In this document: piece after piece, positions 18,355 to 26,672 of the stretch
Layout: every line of letters begins with the position of its first letter
How positions within the stretch are numbered: the first letter of the stretch is position 1
DNA from: Halomonas borealis
Lineage (GTDB): Bacteria; Pseudomonadota; Gammaproteobacteria; Pseudomonadales; Halomonadaceae
DNA length: 64,000 nt
Assembly (NCBI RefSeq): GCF_004798905.1
Contig: NZ_SDMO01000006.1
Span: 1 to 64,000, forward strand
Direction: 5' to 3'
Program-made: the position numbers and the translations under genes
Notes under the pieces: model-generated
Database searches by the model: none
Seen by the model: only the letters and a program-made list of their open reading frames with translations
What the model was told of the DNA's origin: nothing

Positions 18355-19131
18355 ATGTTCACCGATCTCAACGACAAGACCGTCCTCATCACCGGCTCTA
18401 CCAAGGGTATCGGTCGCGCCGCCGCGGTCGCTTTCGCCCGCGCCGGCGCCATCGTCGGCATCAACAGCAGCCAGAAAGACGAGGCGGCCCTCGAGCTGAT
18501 CGCACAGCTGGAAAGCGAAGAGGCCCGCTTCGCCTACTACGAGCGCGACCTCACCAAGAGTGGCGAATGCGAATCCCTGATCCAGGCCTTCGTCGAGCAG
18601 TTCGGCGAGCTCGATGTGCTGGTCAACAACGCCGGCGGCCTGGGCGTTCGCAAGGGCCTGGAAACCCTCGAGGACGACGACTTCGAGCGGGTCATGGACC
18701 TGAACCTGCGCTCCGTGATCATGACCACGCGCTTCGCCATGCCACACCTGAAGGCCTCCGCCGCCAAGCGTGGCGGAACCGCCAGCGTCATCAGCACCGG
18801 CTCCATCGCCGGCCGTGAGGGTGGTGGCCTGGGAGCCTCCCTGTACGGCGGCAGCAAGGCCATGCTGCACAACCTGCACCGCAATTGGGTCAAGGAATTC
18901 ACCCAGGACGGCATCCGCTTCAACATCGTCGCTCCCGGCACCATCGATACCGCCTTCCACGCCGACAAGAGCGCGGAGGTGAAGGAAAAGATCGCCTCCA
19001 CCATCGCCATGGGTCGCCTGGGTACCTCCGAGGAATGCGCACCCTCCTTCCTGTTCCTGGCCTCCCACGCCGCCAGCGGCTACATCACCGGCCAGGTCAT
19101 CGACGTCAACGGCGGCCAGATGTGCCCCTGA
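18355..19131 (+). CDS. SDR oxidoreductase, DEH reductase-like (A1-R family)
   Basis: 258 residues. MFTDLNDKTVLITGSTKGIG is the SDR cofactor motif; NNAGG, ISTGSIAG and YGGSK (Tyr164, Lys168) complete the active site. The whole layout, including the C-terminal DVNGGQ, closely resembles the Sphingomonas A1 reductase that turns 4-deoxy-L-erythro-5-hexoseulose uronate (DEH) into 2-keto-3-deoxygluconate. AGGAG lies 7 bases before ATG 18355. A close paralogue at 53069-53842 sits in the alginate locus, so this copy may act on a related deoxy-keto-uronate. The residues after the second strand are NSSQ here against HGSR in the paralogue, so cofactor preference may differ. Confidence 0.75.
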   Translation: MFTDLNDKTVLITGSTKGIGRAAAVAFARAGAIVGINSSQKDEAALELIAQLESEEARFAYYERDLTKSGECESLIQAFVEQFGELDVLVNNAGGLGVRKGLETLEDDDFERVMDLNLRSVIMTTRFAMPHLKASAAKRGGTASVISTGSIAGREGGGLGASLYGGSKAMLHNLHRNWVKEFTQDGIRFNIVAPGTIDTAFHADKSAEVKEKIASTIAMGRLGTSEECAPSFLFLASHAASGYITGQVIDVNGGQMCP

Positions 19132-19178
19132 GATCGCCCCTGGCGATCCCATCGGCCCACCGCACCGATAACCTCATC

Positions 19179-19204
19179 AGCGGCCGGACATGTCTCCGGC
19201 CGCT
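19179..19204 (+). other. Intergenic stem-loop between the SDR and ALDH genes
   Basis: AGCGGCCGGA and TCCGGCCGCT form a 10-bp stem with loop CATGTC; a second perfect 7-bp hairpin (GATCGCC/GGCGATC) lies at 19132-19148. No U-run follows, so mRNA processing or partial attenuation is more likely than full termination. Confidence 0.4.
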
Positions 19205-19273
19205 GGCCTATTCATCTGTCTATCCGACAACGGACCTGGCGCCCGACGCCACGACCGACCCCAGGAGAGCCTC

Positions 19274-20845
19274 ATGACACTGCAAGGCCATCATCTGATC
19301 GGCTTCCAGTCGCTGGCTGGACCGGCCGGCATCTCGGCCATCAACCCCGCCTCCGGCGAAACCCTCGACCCTCAGTACCCCATGGCGGGCCAGGCGGAGG
19401 CCGAACGGGCCTGCCGACTGGCGGAGGACGCCTTCCCAGCCTATCGCCGCCTGCCGCCGACCGAGCGAGCCGCCTTCCTCGAGGCCATGGCCGACAACAT
19501 CGACGCCCTCGGCGACACGCTGACCGAGCGCGCCATAGCCGAGACCGGCCTACCCAGGGCCCGCCTCGAGGGCGAACGCGGTCGCACCTGCGGGCAACTC
19601 AGGCTGTTCGCCGAGGTCCTGCGCCGCGGTGACTACCTGGACATCCGCATCGACAATGCCCTGCCCGACCGCCAGCCGATGCCGCGCTCGGCGCTGACCC
19701 AACGCCAGGTGCCGATGGGCCCGGTGGCGGTCTTCGGCGCCAGCAACTTCCCACTGGCCTTCTCGGTCGCCGGCGGCGATACCGCCGCGGCGTTGGCCGC
19801 CGGCTGCCCGGTGATCGTCAAGGCCCACTCCGCCCACCCCGGTACCTCCGAGCTGGTGGGGCGCGCCATTCAACAGGCGGCCCAGACCTGCGAGATGCCG
19901 GAAGGCGTGTTCTCGCTGCTGTATGGCAGCGGCGTCGAGCTCGGCCAGGCGCTGGTCAAGGACCCGCGCATCCAGGCGGTCGGCTTCACCGGCTCGCGCA
20001 GCGGCGGCACCGCCCTGCTGCGCAGTGCTCAAGCGCGCCCCCAGCCCATCCCGGTCTATGCCGAGATGAGCAGCATCAACCCCGTGTTGCTGCTGCCCCA
20101 GCAGCTGGAAGCCAAGGCCGAGACACTGGCCGATGCCTTCGTCGGTTCGCTGACCATGGGCGCCGGACAGTTTTGCACCAATCCCGGGCTGATCCTCGCG
20201 CTCTCCGGCGCGGCGCTCGAGCGTTTCGTCGAGCAGGCCGGCCACTCGGTACGTGACGCCGACCCTCAGGTCATGTTGACGCCCGGCATTCATGCCGCCT
20301 ACGAACAAGGCGTTGCACGGCTCGGCGAGCAGGCCGGGGTCACACGGGTCGCCCAGGGCAAGACGAGCGATGGTCTCGCCTGTGCCTGCCAGCCACACCT
20401 GTATCGCACCACGGCCGCGACCTTCCTAGACGACGCCTCGCTCCACGATGAGGTGTTCGGCGCCTGCGCGCTGATCGTCGAATGCGATTCGCCCGAGCAG
20501 ATGCAACAGGTGCTGGCGGGCCTGGAGGGCCAACTGACCGCCACCGTCCATCTCGAGGATGCCGACCACGAGCTGGCCGAGCGGCTACTGCCACTGCTCG
20601 AGCGTCGTGCCGGCCGCCTGCTGTTCAACGGCTGGCCCACCGGCGTCGAGGTATGCCACAGCATGGTCCACGGCGGCCCCTGGCCTTCTACCTCCGACAG
20701 CCGCACCACCTCGGTGGGTAGCGCCGCGATCCAGCGTTTCCTGCGCCCCGTTTGCTATCAGGACATGCCCGAGGCGCTGGCCCCGGACAGCCTCAAGGCA
20801 GACAACCCGCTGGGCCTGAACCGCCAGGTGGACGGCAAACGCTGA
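19274..20845 (+). CDS. NADP+-type aldehyde dehydrogenase, alpha-ketoglutaric semialdehyde dehydrogenase-like
   Basis: 523 residues, the long ALDH form typical of KGSA dehydrogenases. FGASNFP (Asn158), [21 protein letters not shown] (Glu264) and [10 protein letters not shown] (Cys301) are characteristic of this group. It oxidises 2-oxoglutarate semialdehyde to 2-oxoglutarate, the last step of oxidative sugar-acid, pentose or hydroxyproline pathways. AGGAG precedes ATG 19274; the upstream in-frame extension has no ribosome site. It follows the DEH-reductase-like gene, an unusual pairing because DEH normally enters via KDG. A strong terminator closes the pair. Confidence 0.8.
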   Translation: MTLQGHHLIGFQSLAGPAGISAINPASGETLDPQYPMAGQAEAERACRLAEDAFPAYRRLPPTERAAFLEAMADNIDALGDTLTERAIAETGLPRARLEGERGRTCGQLRLFAEVLRRGDYLDIRIDNALPDRQPMPRSALTQRQVPMGPVAVFGASNFPLAFSVAGGDTAAALAAGCPVIVKAHSAHPGTSELVGRAIQQAAQTCEMPEGVFSLLYGSGVELGQALVKDPRIQAVGFTGSRSGGTALLRSAQARPQPIPVYAEMSSINPVLLLPQQLEAKAETLADAFVGSLTMGAGQFCTNPGLILALSGAALERFVEQAGHSVRDADPQVMLTPGIHAAYEQGVARLGEQAGVTRVAQGKTSDGLACACQPHLYRTTAATFLDDASLHDEVFGACALIVECDSPEQMQQVLAGLEGQLTATVHLEDADHELAERLLPLLERRAGRLLFNGWPTGVEVCHSMVHGGPWPSTSDSRTTSVGSAAIQRFLRPVCYQDMPEALAPDSLKADNPLGLNRQVDGKR

Positions 20846-20883
20846 ACCAAGCCCGTGTAACGCGGCAACGCGCGACACACGCA

Positions 20884-20914
20884 AAAGGCCCTCGCCATCG
20901 GCGAGGGCCTTTTT
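20884..20914 (+). terminator. Rho-independent terminator
   Basis: AAAGGCCCTCGCC and GGCGAGGGCCTTT form a long GC-rich stem with loop ATC, followed by T5. It ends the SDR-ALDH transcript. Confidence 0.9.
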
Positions 20915-21019
20915 CTGGGTACTCGACACAATTCGCCGGAGATAGTCCGCCGTCACGAGCACGATTCCTCCGACCCGCTGTCTCTTCGTCACCGCGCGTT
21001 CGCCAGGCCGGGGCCGGCG

Positions 21020-22300
21020 CTAACGGTAAATCAGGGTCGGCAACCACATCGAAATAGCGGGCACGAAGGTGACCAGTATTAGCACGACCAGCAGAGGAAT
21101 AAGGAACGGCAGGGTCGCCGAGGCGCAGCGCTCGAACGGCACCTTGGATACTTGAGACAGCACGTAGAGCACTAACCCCACCGGCGGCGTGAGCAGGCCG
21201 ATCATCAGATTCAACACCATCACGATGCCGAACTGCACCGGGTCAACGCCCAGATTAACGGCGATCGGCAGTAGGATCGGCACCAGAATGGTGATCGCTG
21301 CGATGGTTTCCATGAAGCAGCCGACCACGAACAGGATCAGCGTCATCAACAACAGGATGACAGTGGGGTTCGAGGTGACCGTGAGCATCCAGCTGGCAAA
21401 GTTCTCGGCCACATGGTGACTGGTCAACAACCAGGAAAAGATCGAGGAGGCAGCGATGATCATCAAGATGATCCCGGTGGTCTCGATGGTCTCCATGGTG
21501 ACCGCGATCAGCCTTTTGAATGTCAGGGTGCGATAGACCACCGCCCCCAGCAACATGGCGTAGATCACGGCGGCGATGGCGGCTTCGGTGGCGGTGAAGA
21601 TGCCCAACACGATCCCGCCGACGATGATCACCGGCGTCAGCAGCGACAGAAAGGCGCGACGAAAGGTGTGAGCGATCCAGCCGAACGCAAAGCCAACATC
21701 TCGTGGATACTGATAACGCACCGCGTACCAGCCCACCATCAGCATCAAGGCCAGTGCCATCAGCAGCCCCGGCACCAGACCGGCAGCAAACAGCTGTCCG
21801 ATCGAAGCCGACGCCATCACACCGTAGATCACCAATGGCAGGCTCGGCGGAATGATCGGACCAATGGTGGAAGAGGCAGCGGTGATTCCCACCGAAAAGC
21901 CAGGGTCGTAGCCCGCCCGACGCATCGCCTTGATCTCGATGGCGCCAAGCCCGCCGGCGTCGGCCACCGCGGCCCCTGACATGCCGGCGAAGATGACCGA
22001 GGCACCGACGTTGACGTGCCCCAGCCCTCCCGGCATCCAGCCCACCAGGGCCCTGGCGAAATCGAAGATCCGGCTGGTGATGCCGGCGGAATTCATCAGC
22101 GCACCGGCCAGCACGAAGAAGGGGATCGACAATAGCGGGAAGCTGTCCATTCCCCCGACCATGCGGTGCAGCACGATGAAGTCCGGCACGCCCCCATCGA
22201 CCAGGATCGCCGCCAGGGACGAGGCACCCAGCGCCACCATGACCGGGAAGCCCATCACCAGCATCATCAGCAGGCCGCCAAACAGTACCAGTAGCGTCAT
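21020..22300 (-). CDS. dctM: TRAP transporter large permease (DctM)
   Basis: 426 residues with about 12 membrane segments. MTLLVLFGGLLMMLVMGFPV and SIGQLFAAGLVPGLLM are typical DctM stretches. It is the ion-coupled channel of a TRAP carboxylate importer. ATG 22300 overlaps the dctQ stop by 4 bases, which decides the start over a longer reading. Last gene of the fadR-GMC-dctPQM operon. Confidence 0.92.
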   Translation of the reverse strand: MTLLVLFGGLLMMLVMGFPVMVALGASSLAAILVDGGVPDFIVLHRMVGGMDSFPLLSIPFFVLAGALMNSAGITSRIFDFARALVGWMPGGLGHVNVGASVIFAGMSGAAVADAGGLGAIEIKAMRRAGYDPGFSVGITAASSTIGPIIPPSLPLVIYGVMASASIGQLFAAGLVPGLLMALALMLMVGWYAVRYQYPRDVGFAFGWIAHTFRRAFLSLLTPVIIVGGIVLGIFTATEAAIAAVIYAMLLGAVVYRTLTFKRLIAVTMETIETTGIILMIIAASSIFSWLLTSHHVAENFASWMLTVTSNPTVILLLMTLILFVVGCFMETIAAITILVPILLPIAVNLGVDPVQFGIVMVLNLMIGLLTPPVGLVLYVLSQVSKVPFERCASATLPFLIPLLVVLILVTFVPAISMWLPTLIYR

Positions 22301-22917
22301 ATCGACTCCTCGGGATTGGTATCGCCACGGTGGGCGGCGAGCCACTGCCTCGGGCCGTTCGCCCGAACCACCTGCCACGCCTGGCGCAGCGCCATGATGG
22401 CGATGCTCAACAGCACCACGCTATAGAGCGTGTCCATGCCTACCGCTATCGACGTCATCTTCTGGGCGCTCATCAACGGTAGGATCTTCCAGGTCACCCA
22501 ACCCAGCAGCACGAAGTAGACGAGTTGACCGAGGTCAACGAACCAGATCATCGCGGCCGAGGCACGCAAGGGCAGGTAGCGATACAGCAGCTCTATACGA
22601 ATATGGCTACGCTTGCGCACCCCTACGGTGGCCGCCAGGAAGCCCACGCAGATCAGCAAATAGCGCGCTACCTCCTCGGTCCACCCCAGGGGCGAACCCA
22701 GCACGTAGCGACTGAAGAACTGGGTAAACACGACCACCGCCATCGTCCAGAAGACCACCAGAGTCAGGGCGTCTTCCAGGCCGATATCTCGCCAAGAGAA
22801 CGTCGGAAGATCATCGTCAAAATCAATGTCAGGGCCTCGTGCCTCGGCACAGGCATCCCCACGGGATGCCTGTGCGGTGCCGAGAGCCTCGCTATCAGTG
22901 TGGTTCATGTGATCCAT
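22297..22917 (-). CDS. dctQ: TRAP transporter small permease (DctQ)
   Basis: 206 residues with four membrane segments and FFSRYVLGSPLGWTEEVARYLL, the DctQ signature. The N-terminal tail is long and acidic. An ATG nine bases further in is an alternative start. It follows dctP by 14 bp. Confidence 0.88.
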   Translation of the reverse strand: MDHMNHTDSEALGTAQASRGDACAEARGPDIDFDDDLPTFSWRDIGLEDALTLVVFWTMAVVVFTQFFSRYVLGSPLGWTEEVARYLLICVGFLAATVGVRKRSHIRIELLYRYLPLRASAAMIWFVDLGQLVYFVLLGWVTWKILPLMSAQKMTSIAVGMDTLYSVVLLSIAIMALRQAWQVVRANGPRQWLAAHRGDTNPEESI

Positions 22918-22931
22918 CCAAAGGCGCCTTC

Positions 22932-23906
22932 TTACAGCACCTGCAAGCGATCGAATTGTTCCTGGGTCCAGGTCGCCTCTTCACCGTTGACCACCGGCAG
23001 GGTTTGCTCGCGGAAGGCCTCACGCTCAACCTCCAGCACCTCCACGCCCTGTTCCTTGAACCATTCGATGGAGGCCAATTCCTGCTCACGCACATCGTCG
23101 GAGACCTTCTTCGCCACCTCGCCGAGCACCTCGCGGAAAATTTGCTGGTCCTCTTCGGCCAGACCATTAAAGAAGGGACCGCCGGCGACGATCAGGTTGG
23201 AGCCGGTCACATGGCCAGTCAGGTTGATGTAGTCCTGCACCTCGTAGAACTTCTTGGCTCGGATGGTCGGCAAGGGGTTCTCCTGAGCATCCACTACCCC
23301 CTGCTGAAGCGCTAGGTAAACCTCGGAGAAGGCCACCGGCGTCGGCTGTGCCCCGACGGCGCGTGGGAACAGGCTATAGATGGGCGCATTGGGCACCCGG
23401 ATCTTCAGCCCCTCCATATCAGCGGGCTCGACGATGGGGGTATTGGAGGTCACGTGGCGCTGGCCATAGTAGCAATCGCCCAGAATCACGTTGCCCCCGG
23501 AGGCCTGGCGGTAACCGTCGGCGAATTCCGCTAAGAGCTCGCTGTCGGCGTAGGCCTTCCAGTGCTCGTAGTCGCGGAACACGAAGGGCGCATCGGACAG
23601 CGCCAGCGGACCGTAGGTCTGGGCGGCGAAGCTCTGCCCGGTATAGATGATGTCGACGGTGCCAAGCACCAGCCCCTGGTTGATCTCGACTTCCTTGCCC
23701 AGGGTGGAGGCCGGAAAGATCTCTAACTCATAGCGGCCATCGGTACGTTCGGCGATCTGCTCGGCACCCCACTCGGCCCAATGGTGATAGGCCTCCGAAG
23801 GCTCGTACACGTGGGCCCACTTGACGGTCTCGGCGGCCTGAGTCACGGAAACCATGCCGGCCAGGCAGGCACACAGCGACAGGGACGTCGGGGAAAGACG
23901 TGTCAT
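22932..23906 (-). CDS. dctP: TRAP transporter periplasmic binding protein (DctP)
   Basis: 324 residues with a signal peptide ending near residue 24 (SVTQA). Typical DctP features: KIRVPNAPIY with the carboxylate-binding Arg, SEVYLALQQGVVDAQENP, and a helical C-terminus. AAGGAG precedes the ATG. The ligand is probably a sugar acid, such as an aldonate or uronate, given the adjacent GMC and dehydratase genes; this is inferred. Confidence 0.9.
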   Translation of the reverse strand: MTRLSPTSLSLCACLAGMVSVTQAAETVKWAHVYEPSEAYHHWAEWGAEQIAERTDGRYELEIFPASTLGKEVEINQGLVLGTVDIIYTGQSFAAQTYGPLALSDAPFVFRDYEHWKAYADSELLAEFADGYRQASGGNVILGDCYYGQRHVTSNTPIVEPADMEGLKIRVPNAPIYSLFPRAVGAQPTPVAFSEVYLALQQGVVDAQENPLPTIRAKKFYEVQDYINLTGHVTGSNLIVAGGPFFNGLAEEDQQIFREVLGEVAKKVSDDVREQELASIEWFKEQGVEVLEVEREAFREQTLPVVNGEEATWTQEQFDRLQVL

Positions 23907-24097
23907 TGGGATACTCCTTGTCTTGTTGATTGTGATGAGAGTGCTTGGTTTGCAGCCGAGCAGCGGCCGCGCTCGATCCAGCTCCAGAGCGGTGCCCCGC
24001 GGAACTCCTCGAGCGGCCTGCTACGGCGTCTTGCCCATTGCTCGCCTCGTCGCCTGAGGCGGGGATTCTGCGATCGCGATCCGGCTTGGGGTCCGCA

Positions 24098-25768
24098 TCA
24101 GTGCGCGATGGCTTCCGATGCCGCGCCCCACTGTGTCCGTGACGCCGCTTCTTCGCCGATGAAGTCGGCACAGCGGCTGCCCAGCATCATGGCGGGCGCG
24201 GTGGTGTTGCCCGCGGGGATATCGGGAACGGCAGACATGTCGCACACCCTGAGCCCGCTCACGCCGCGAACGCGCAGACGTGCGTCGAGCACCGCCATGG
24301 GGTCGTCATCGGCGCCCATAGCGGCGCTGCCTGCCGGGTGGTAGTTGGTCTTGACGAAGCGTCGACAGTGCTCGAGCAACTCGTCGTCGCTGGCGTCGCT
24401 TCCGGCGAAGGGCAGTGCCACGCCATGCAGATTTTCCTTGAGAGGCGACTGCTCGAAGGCCCGCAGGAAGAACTTCTGCCCCTCCACCATGGCCCGCATG
24501 TCATCCGGGTGACCGAGCAGGTTGGGGGACACCAGCGGCATGTCACCGGGATCGGCCGAGCGCAGGCGAACGCGGCCCCGGGCCTTGGGCTTGATCACCA
24601 CGGTGGTCACCGTGAGGCCATAGCCATCCTTCAGGGCGTCCCGGGTATCCCGATCCAGGTAGACGATAGGCACGCAGAAGGCCTGGATGGTGGGTAACGC
24701 CTGGAAGTCGGCGGGATTGACGAAGGCGCCCGCCTCGACCCCGGCCGAGGTCACCGGGCCGCTGCCGAACAGCTTGAATTGCAGGCCGTTGACGAGCATC
24801 CGCCAGCCGACGCCCTGCCGGTAGTAGCCGCAGGGCTTCCGGGCGTAGGCGGTGATCGGCACCTCGGGATGGTCGATCAGGTTCTGCCCCACCCCCGGCG
24901 CATCGACCTTCACCTCGAGGTCGTGCTCGGCCAGCTGCTCGGCCGGGCCGATACCCGAGAGCATCAGCAGCTGGGGGGTGACCAGCGCTCCCGCGGCCAG
25001 GATCACCTCACCCTTGGCGTGAACCTGGTGCTGCCTGCCCTTGAGGTCGAGGTATTCGACGCCCACGGCTCGGCCGTCTTCCACCAGTACTCGCTGGACC
25101 TCGCAGCCGAGTTCGACCCGAAGCCCGGGATGATCGCGCAGCGGTTCCACGTAGGCGTGAGCGGCGGAGCAGCGCTTGCCTGAACGATTCATGAACTGAT
25201 AGAAGCCGACCCCGGCCTGGCGCTCGCCGTTGAAGTCGCCGTTGTAGGGAAGCCCTGCCGCCTGGGCGGCCTGGATAAACCAGCGCGAGGCCACATCGAC
25301 GTGCCCGGGATCGGAGACCTTGAGCGGCCCGCCGCGGCCGTGTCGCTCGTTCACCAGACGGTTGTTGTCCTCCATCCGGAGAAAGTGCTCGAGCACCGCC
25401 TGCCATGACCAGTCGGCCTTTGCCGCGTTGCCTTCGAGCCGACGATCCCAGTCATCGTAATCCTCGGGGCGCCCACGCATGTAGACCTGGGCATTGACCG
25501 AGGTGCCGCCGCCCAGCACGTGTCCCTGGGGGATATCGTGCACCCGACCGTCCAGATGAGACTGAGGCTCGGTCCGGTGATAGCGCATGAACTTCGAGCC
25601 ATTGATCATCTTGAAGATGCCCGGAGGCATGTCGAGCAGTGGGTGATGGTGGGAAGATCCCGCCTCCAGCAACAGCACCCTGGCGCCCTGCTCACGCACG
25701 AGACGAGCGGCCACCACGCAACCGGCCGCCCCGCCCCCGACAACAATATGATCGACGTCGCTATTCAC
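24098..25768 (-). CDS. GMC-family FAD-dependent oxidoreductase
   Basis: 556 residues from GTG 25768, which overlaps the fadR-like stop (GTGA) and puts DHIVVGGGAAGCVVAARL at the N-terminus. GGGTSVNAQVY and GALVTPQLL are the GMC signatures; NYHPAGSAAMG and PAGNTT carry the catalytic His and Asn. It oxidises an alcohol with FAD. The operon places it between a regulator and a TRAP carboxylate importer, so a sugar acid or polyol is likely. 191 bp separate it from dctP. Only moderately similar to the GMC protein at 6191. Confidence 0.85.
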   Translation of the reverse strand: MNSDVDHIVVGGGAAGCVVAARLVREQGARVLLLEAGSSHHHPLLDMPPGIFKMINGSKFMRYHRTEPQSHLDGRVHDIPQGHVLGGGTSVNAQVYMRGRPEDYDDWDRRLEGNAAKADWSWQAVLEHFLRMEDNNRLVNERHGRGGPLKVSDPGHVDVASRWFIQAAQAAGLPYNGDFNGERQAGVGFYQFMNRSGKRCSAAHAYVEPLRDHPGLRVELGCEVQRVLVEDGRAVGVEYLDLKGRQHQVHAKGEVILAAGALVTPQLLMLSGIGPAEQLAEHDLEVKVDAPGVGQNLIDHPEVPITAYARKPCGYYRQGVGWRMLVNGLQFKLFGSGPVTSAGVEAGAFVNPADFQALPTIQAFCVPIVYLDRDTRDALKDGYGLTVTTVVIKPKARGRVRLRSADPGDMPLVSPNLLGHPDDMRAMVEGQKFFLRAFEQSPLKENLHGVALPFAGSDASDDELLEHCRRFVKTNYHPAGSAAMGADDDPMAVLDARLRVRGVSGLRVCDMSAVPDIPAGNTTAPAMMLGSRCADFIGEEAASRTQWGAASEAIAH

Positions 25769-26466
25769 TCTCGCTCTCCTGCAAAGAAGGTGCTGCGCAC
25801 GAACGCCCATGACGTCTCGAGGTGCTCGACCAGGGCGCGCTCCGCGGCGTCGGGGTCGCGCATCAGGATGGCCTCGTAGATCGCCTTGTGGGCCCGGAAA
25901 TTGTCGCGATTGCGCTGCTCGCTGCGTGGCATTCGGCTCCACTGAGGCGCCAGCCACTCGACGAAGCCGGTGTGGATGGCGGGATAGGCCGGATTGCCGG
26001 CGATCGTGTAGAGCACCCGGTGAAAGGCCACATCGGTGGCGTAGAAGCGTTCGGAATCGCCGATGGCGGCCTCGTTGTCATCCAGGGCGCCCTTCAGGTA
26101 CTTGAGGTCGTCCTTGTCCGCCCCCGTGGCCGCATCCCGCACCAGCACCCGCTCGAACAGCACCCGCACCTGGTAGAGATCATGCACGCCACGGGAGTTG
26201 TCGAGCAGATGCTTGATCACCCCCCCTGCCGCCTGCATCGCCGAACTCGCATCGGGGCGACAGACGATCGGTCGATAACGAGGCCGACTTTTCAGGAACC
26301 CCTTCGCGGTCAGTGCGGTGAGCGCCTCTCGGATCACGGTGCGACTGGCGCCGTACTGTTCCATCAGCGCACGTTCGGCGGGCAGCGGCCTGCCTTCCTC
26401 CAGCTCCCCGGAGACGATGGAGCGCTCAATATTCAGGGTGATCGAGTCCGCACTTCGTTCGCTCAT
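25765..26466 (-). CDS. GntR-family regulator, FadR subfamily
   Basis: 233 residues from ATG 26466, with GAGG 8 bases upstream; a GTG twelve bases earlier overlaps that site. N-terminal HTH (LPAERALMEQYGASRTVIREALTALTAKG) then an FCD domain with FHRVLYTIAGNPAY. First gene of the GMC-dctPQM operon and divergent from the ALDH-ABC operon at 26673. Copies of a TGGTNNNACCA-type operator stand before both (26482-26492 and 26648-26658), so it probably represses both and itself until a sugar-acid inducer binds. Confidence 0.87.
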   Translation of the reverse strand: MSERSADSITLNIERSIVSGELEEGRPLPAERALMEQYGASRTVIREALTALTAKGFLKSRPRYRPIVCRPDASSAMQAAGGVIKHLLDNSRGVHDLYQVRVLFERVLVRDAATGADKDDLKYLKGALDDNEAAIGDSERFYATDVAFHRVLYTIAGNPAYPAIHTGFVEWLAPQWSRMPRSEQRNRDNFRAHKAIYEAILMRDPDAAERALVEHLETSWAFVRSTFFAGERE

Positions 26467-26481
26467 ACAAAACCTCACTTA

Positions 26482-26492
26482 TCGTCGTACCA
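26482..26492. promoter_or_regulatory. FadR-type operator, imperfect copy
   Basis: TCGTCGTACCA, one base off TGGTNNNACCA on the left arm, 15 bp before the regulator's start codon. Probably mediates autoregulation. Confidence 0.5.
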
Positions 26493-26647
26493 AAAATAAG
26501 CTCAAAAAATAGAACCTTCAACTACAACCAATGGCTAACATCGGCAATAATCTAAAATAAATACATAATTTTCATTGATATACGGAAATTATAGACAATG
26601 GTATTAGTCAGGACTCCTTGTCACACCACCGAATAGGAAACACTATA

Positions 26648-26658
26648 TGGTCGTACCA
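26648..26658. promoter_or_regulatory. FadR-type operator, perfect copy
   Basis: TGGTCGTACCA matches the FadR-subfamily consensus TGGTNNNACCA and is a complete palindrome. It ends 14 bases before the ALDH start, where bound protein would block the promoter-proximal transcript or the initiation region. It shares TCGTACCAAAA with the copy at 26482. Confidence 0.65.
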
Positions 26659-26672
26659 AAAGAGGATGCTCC

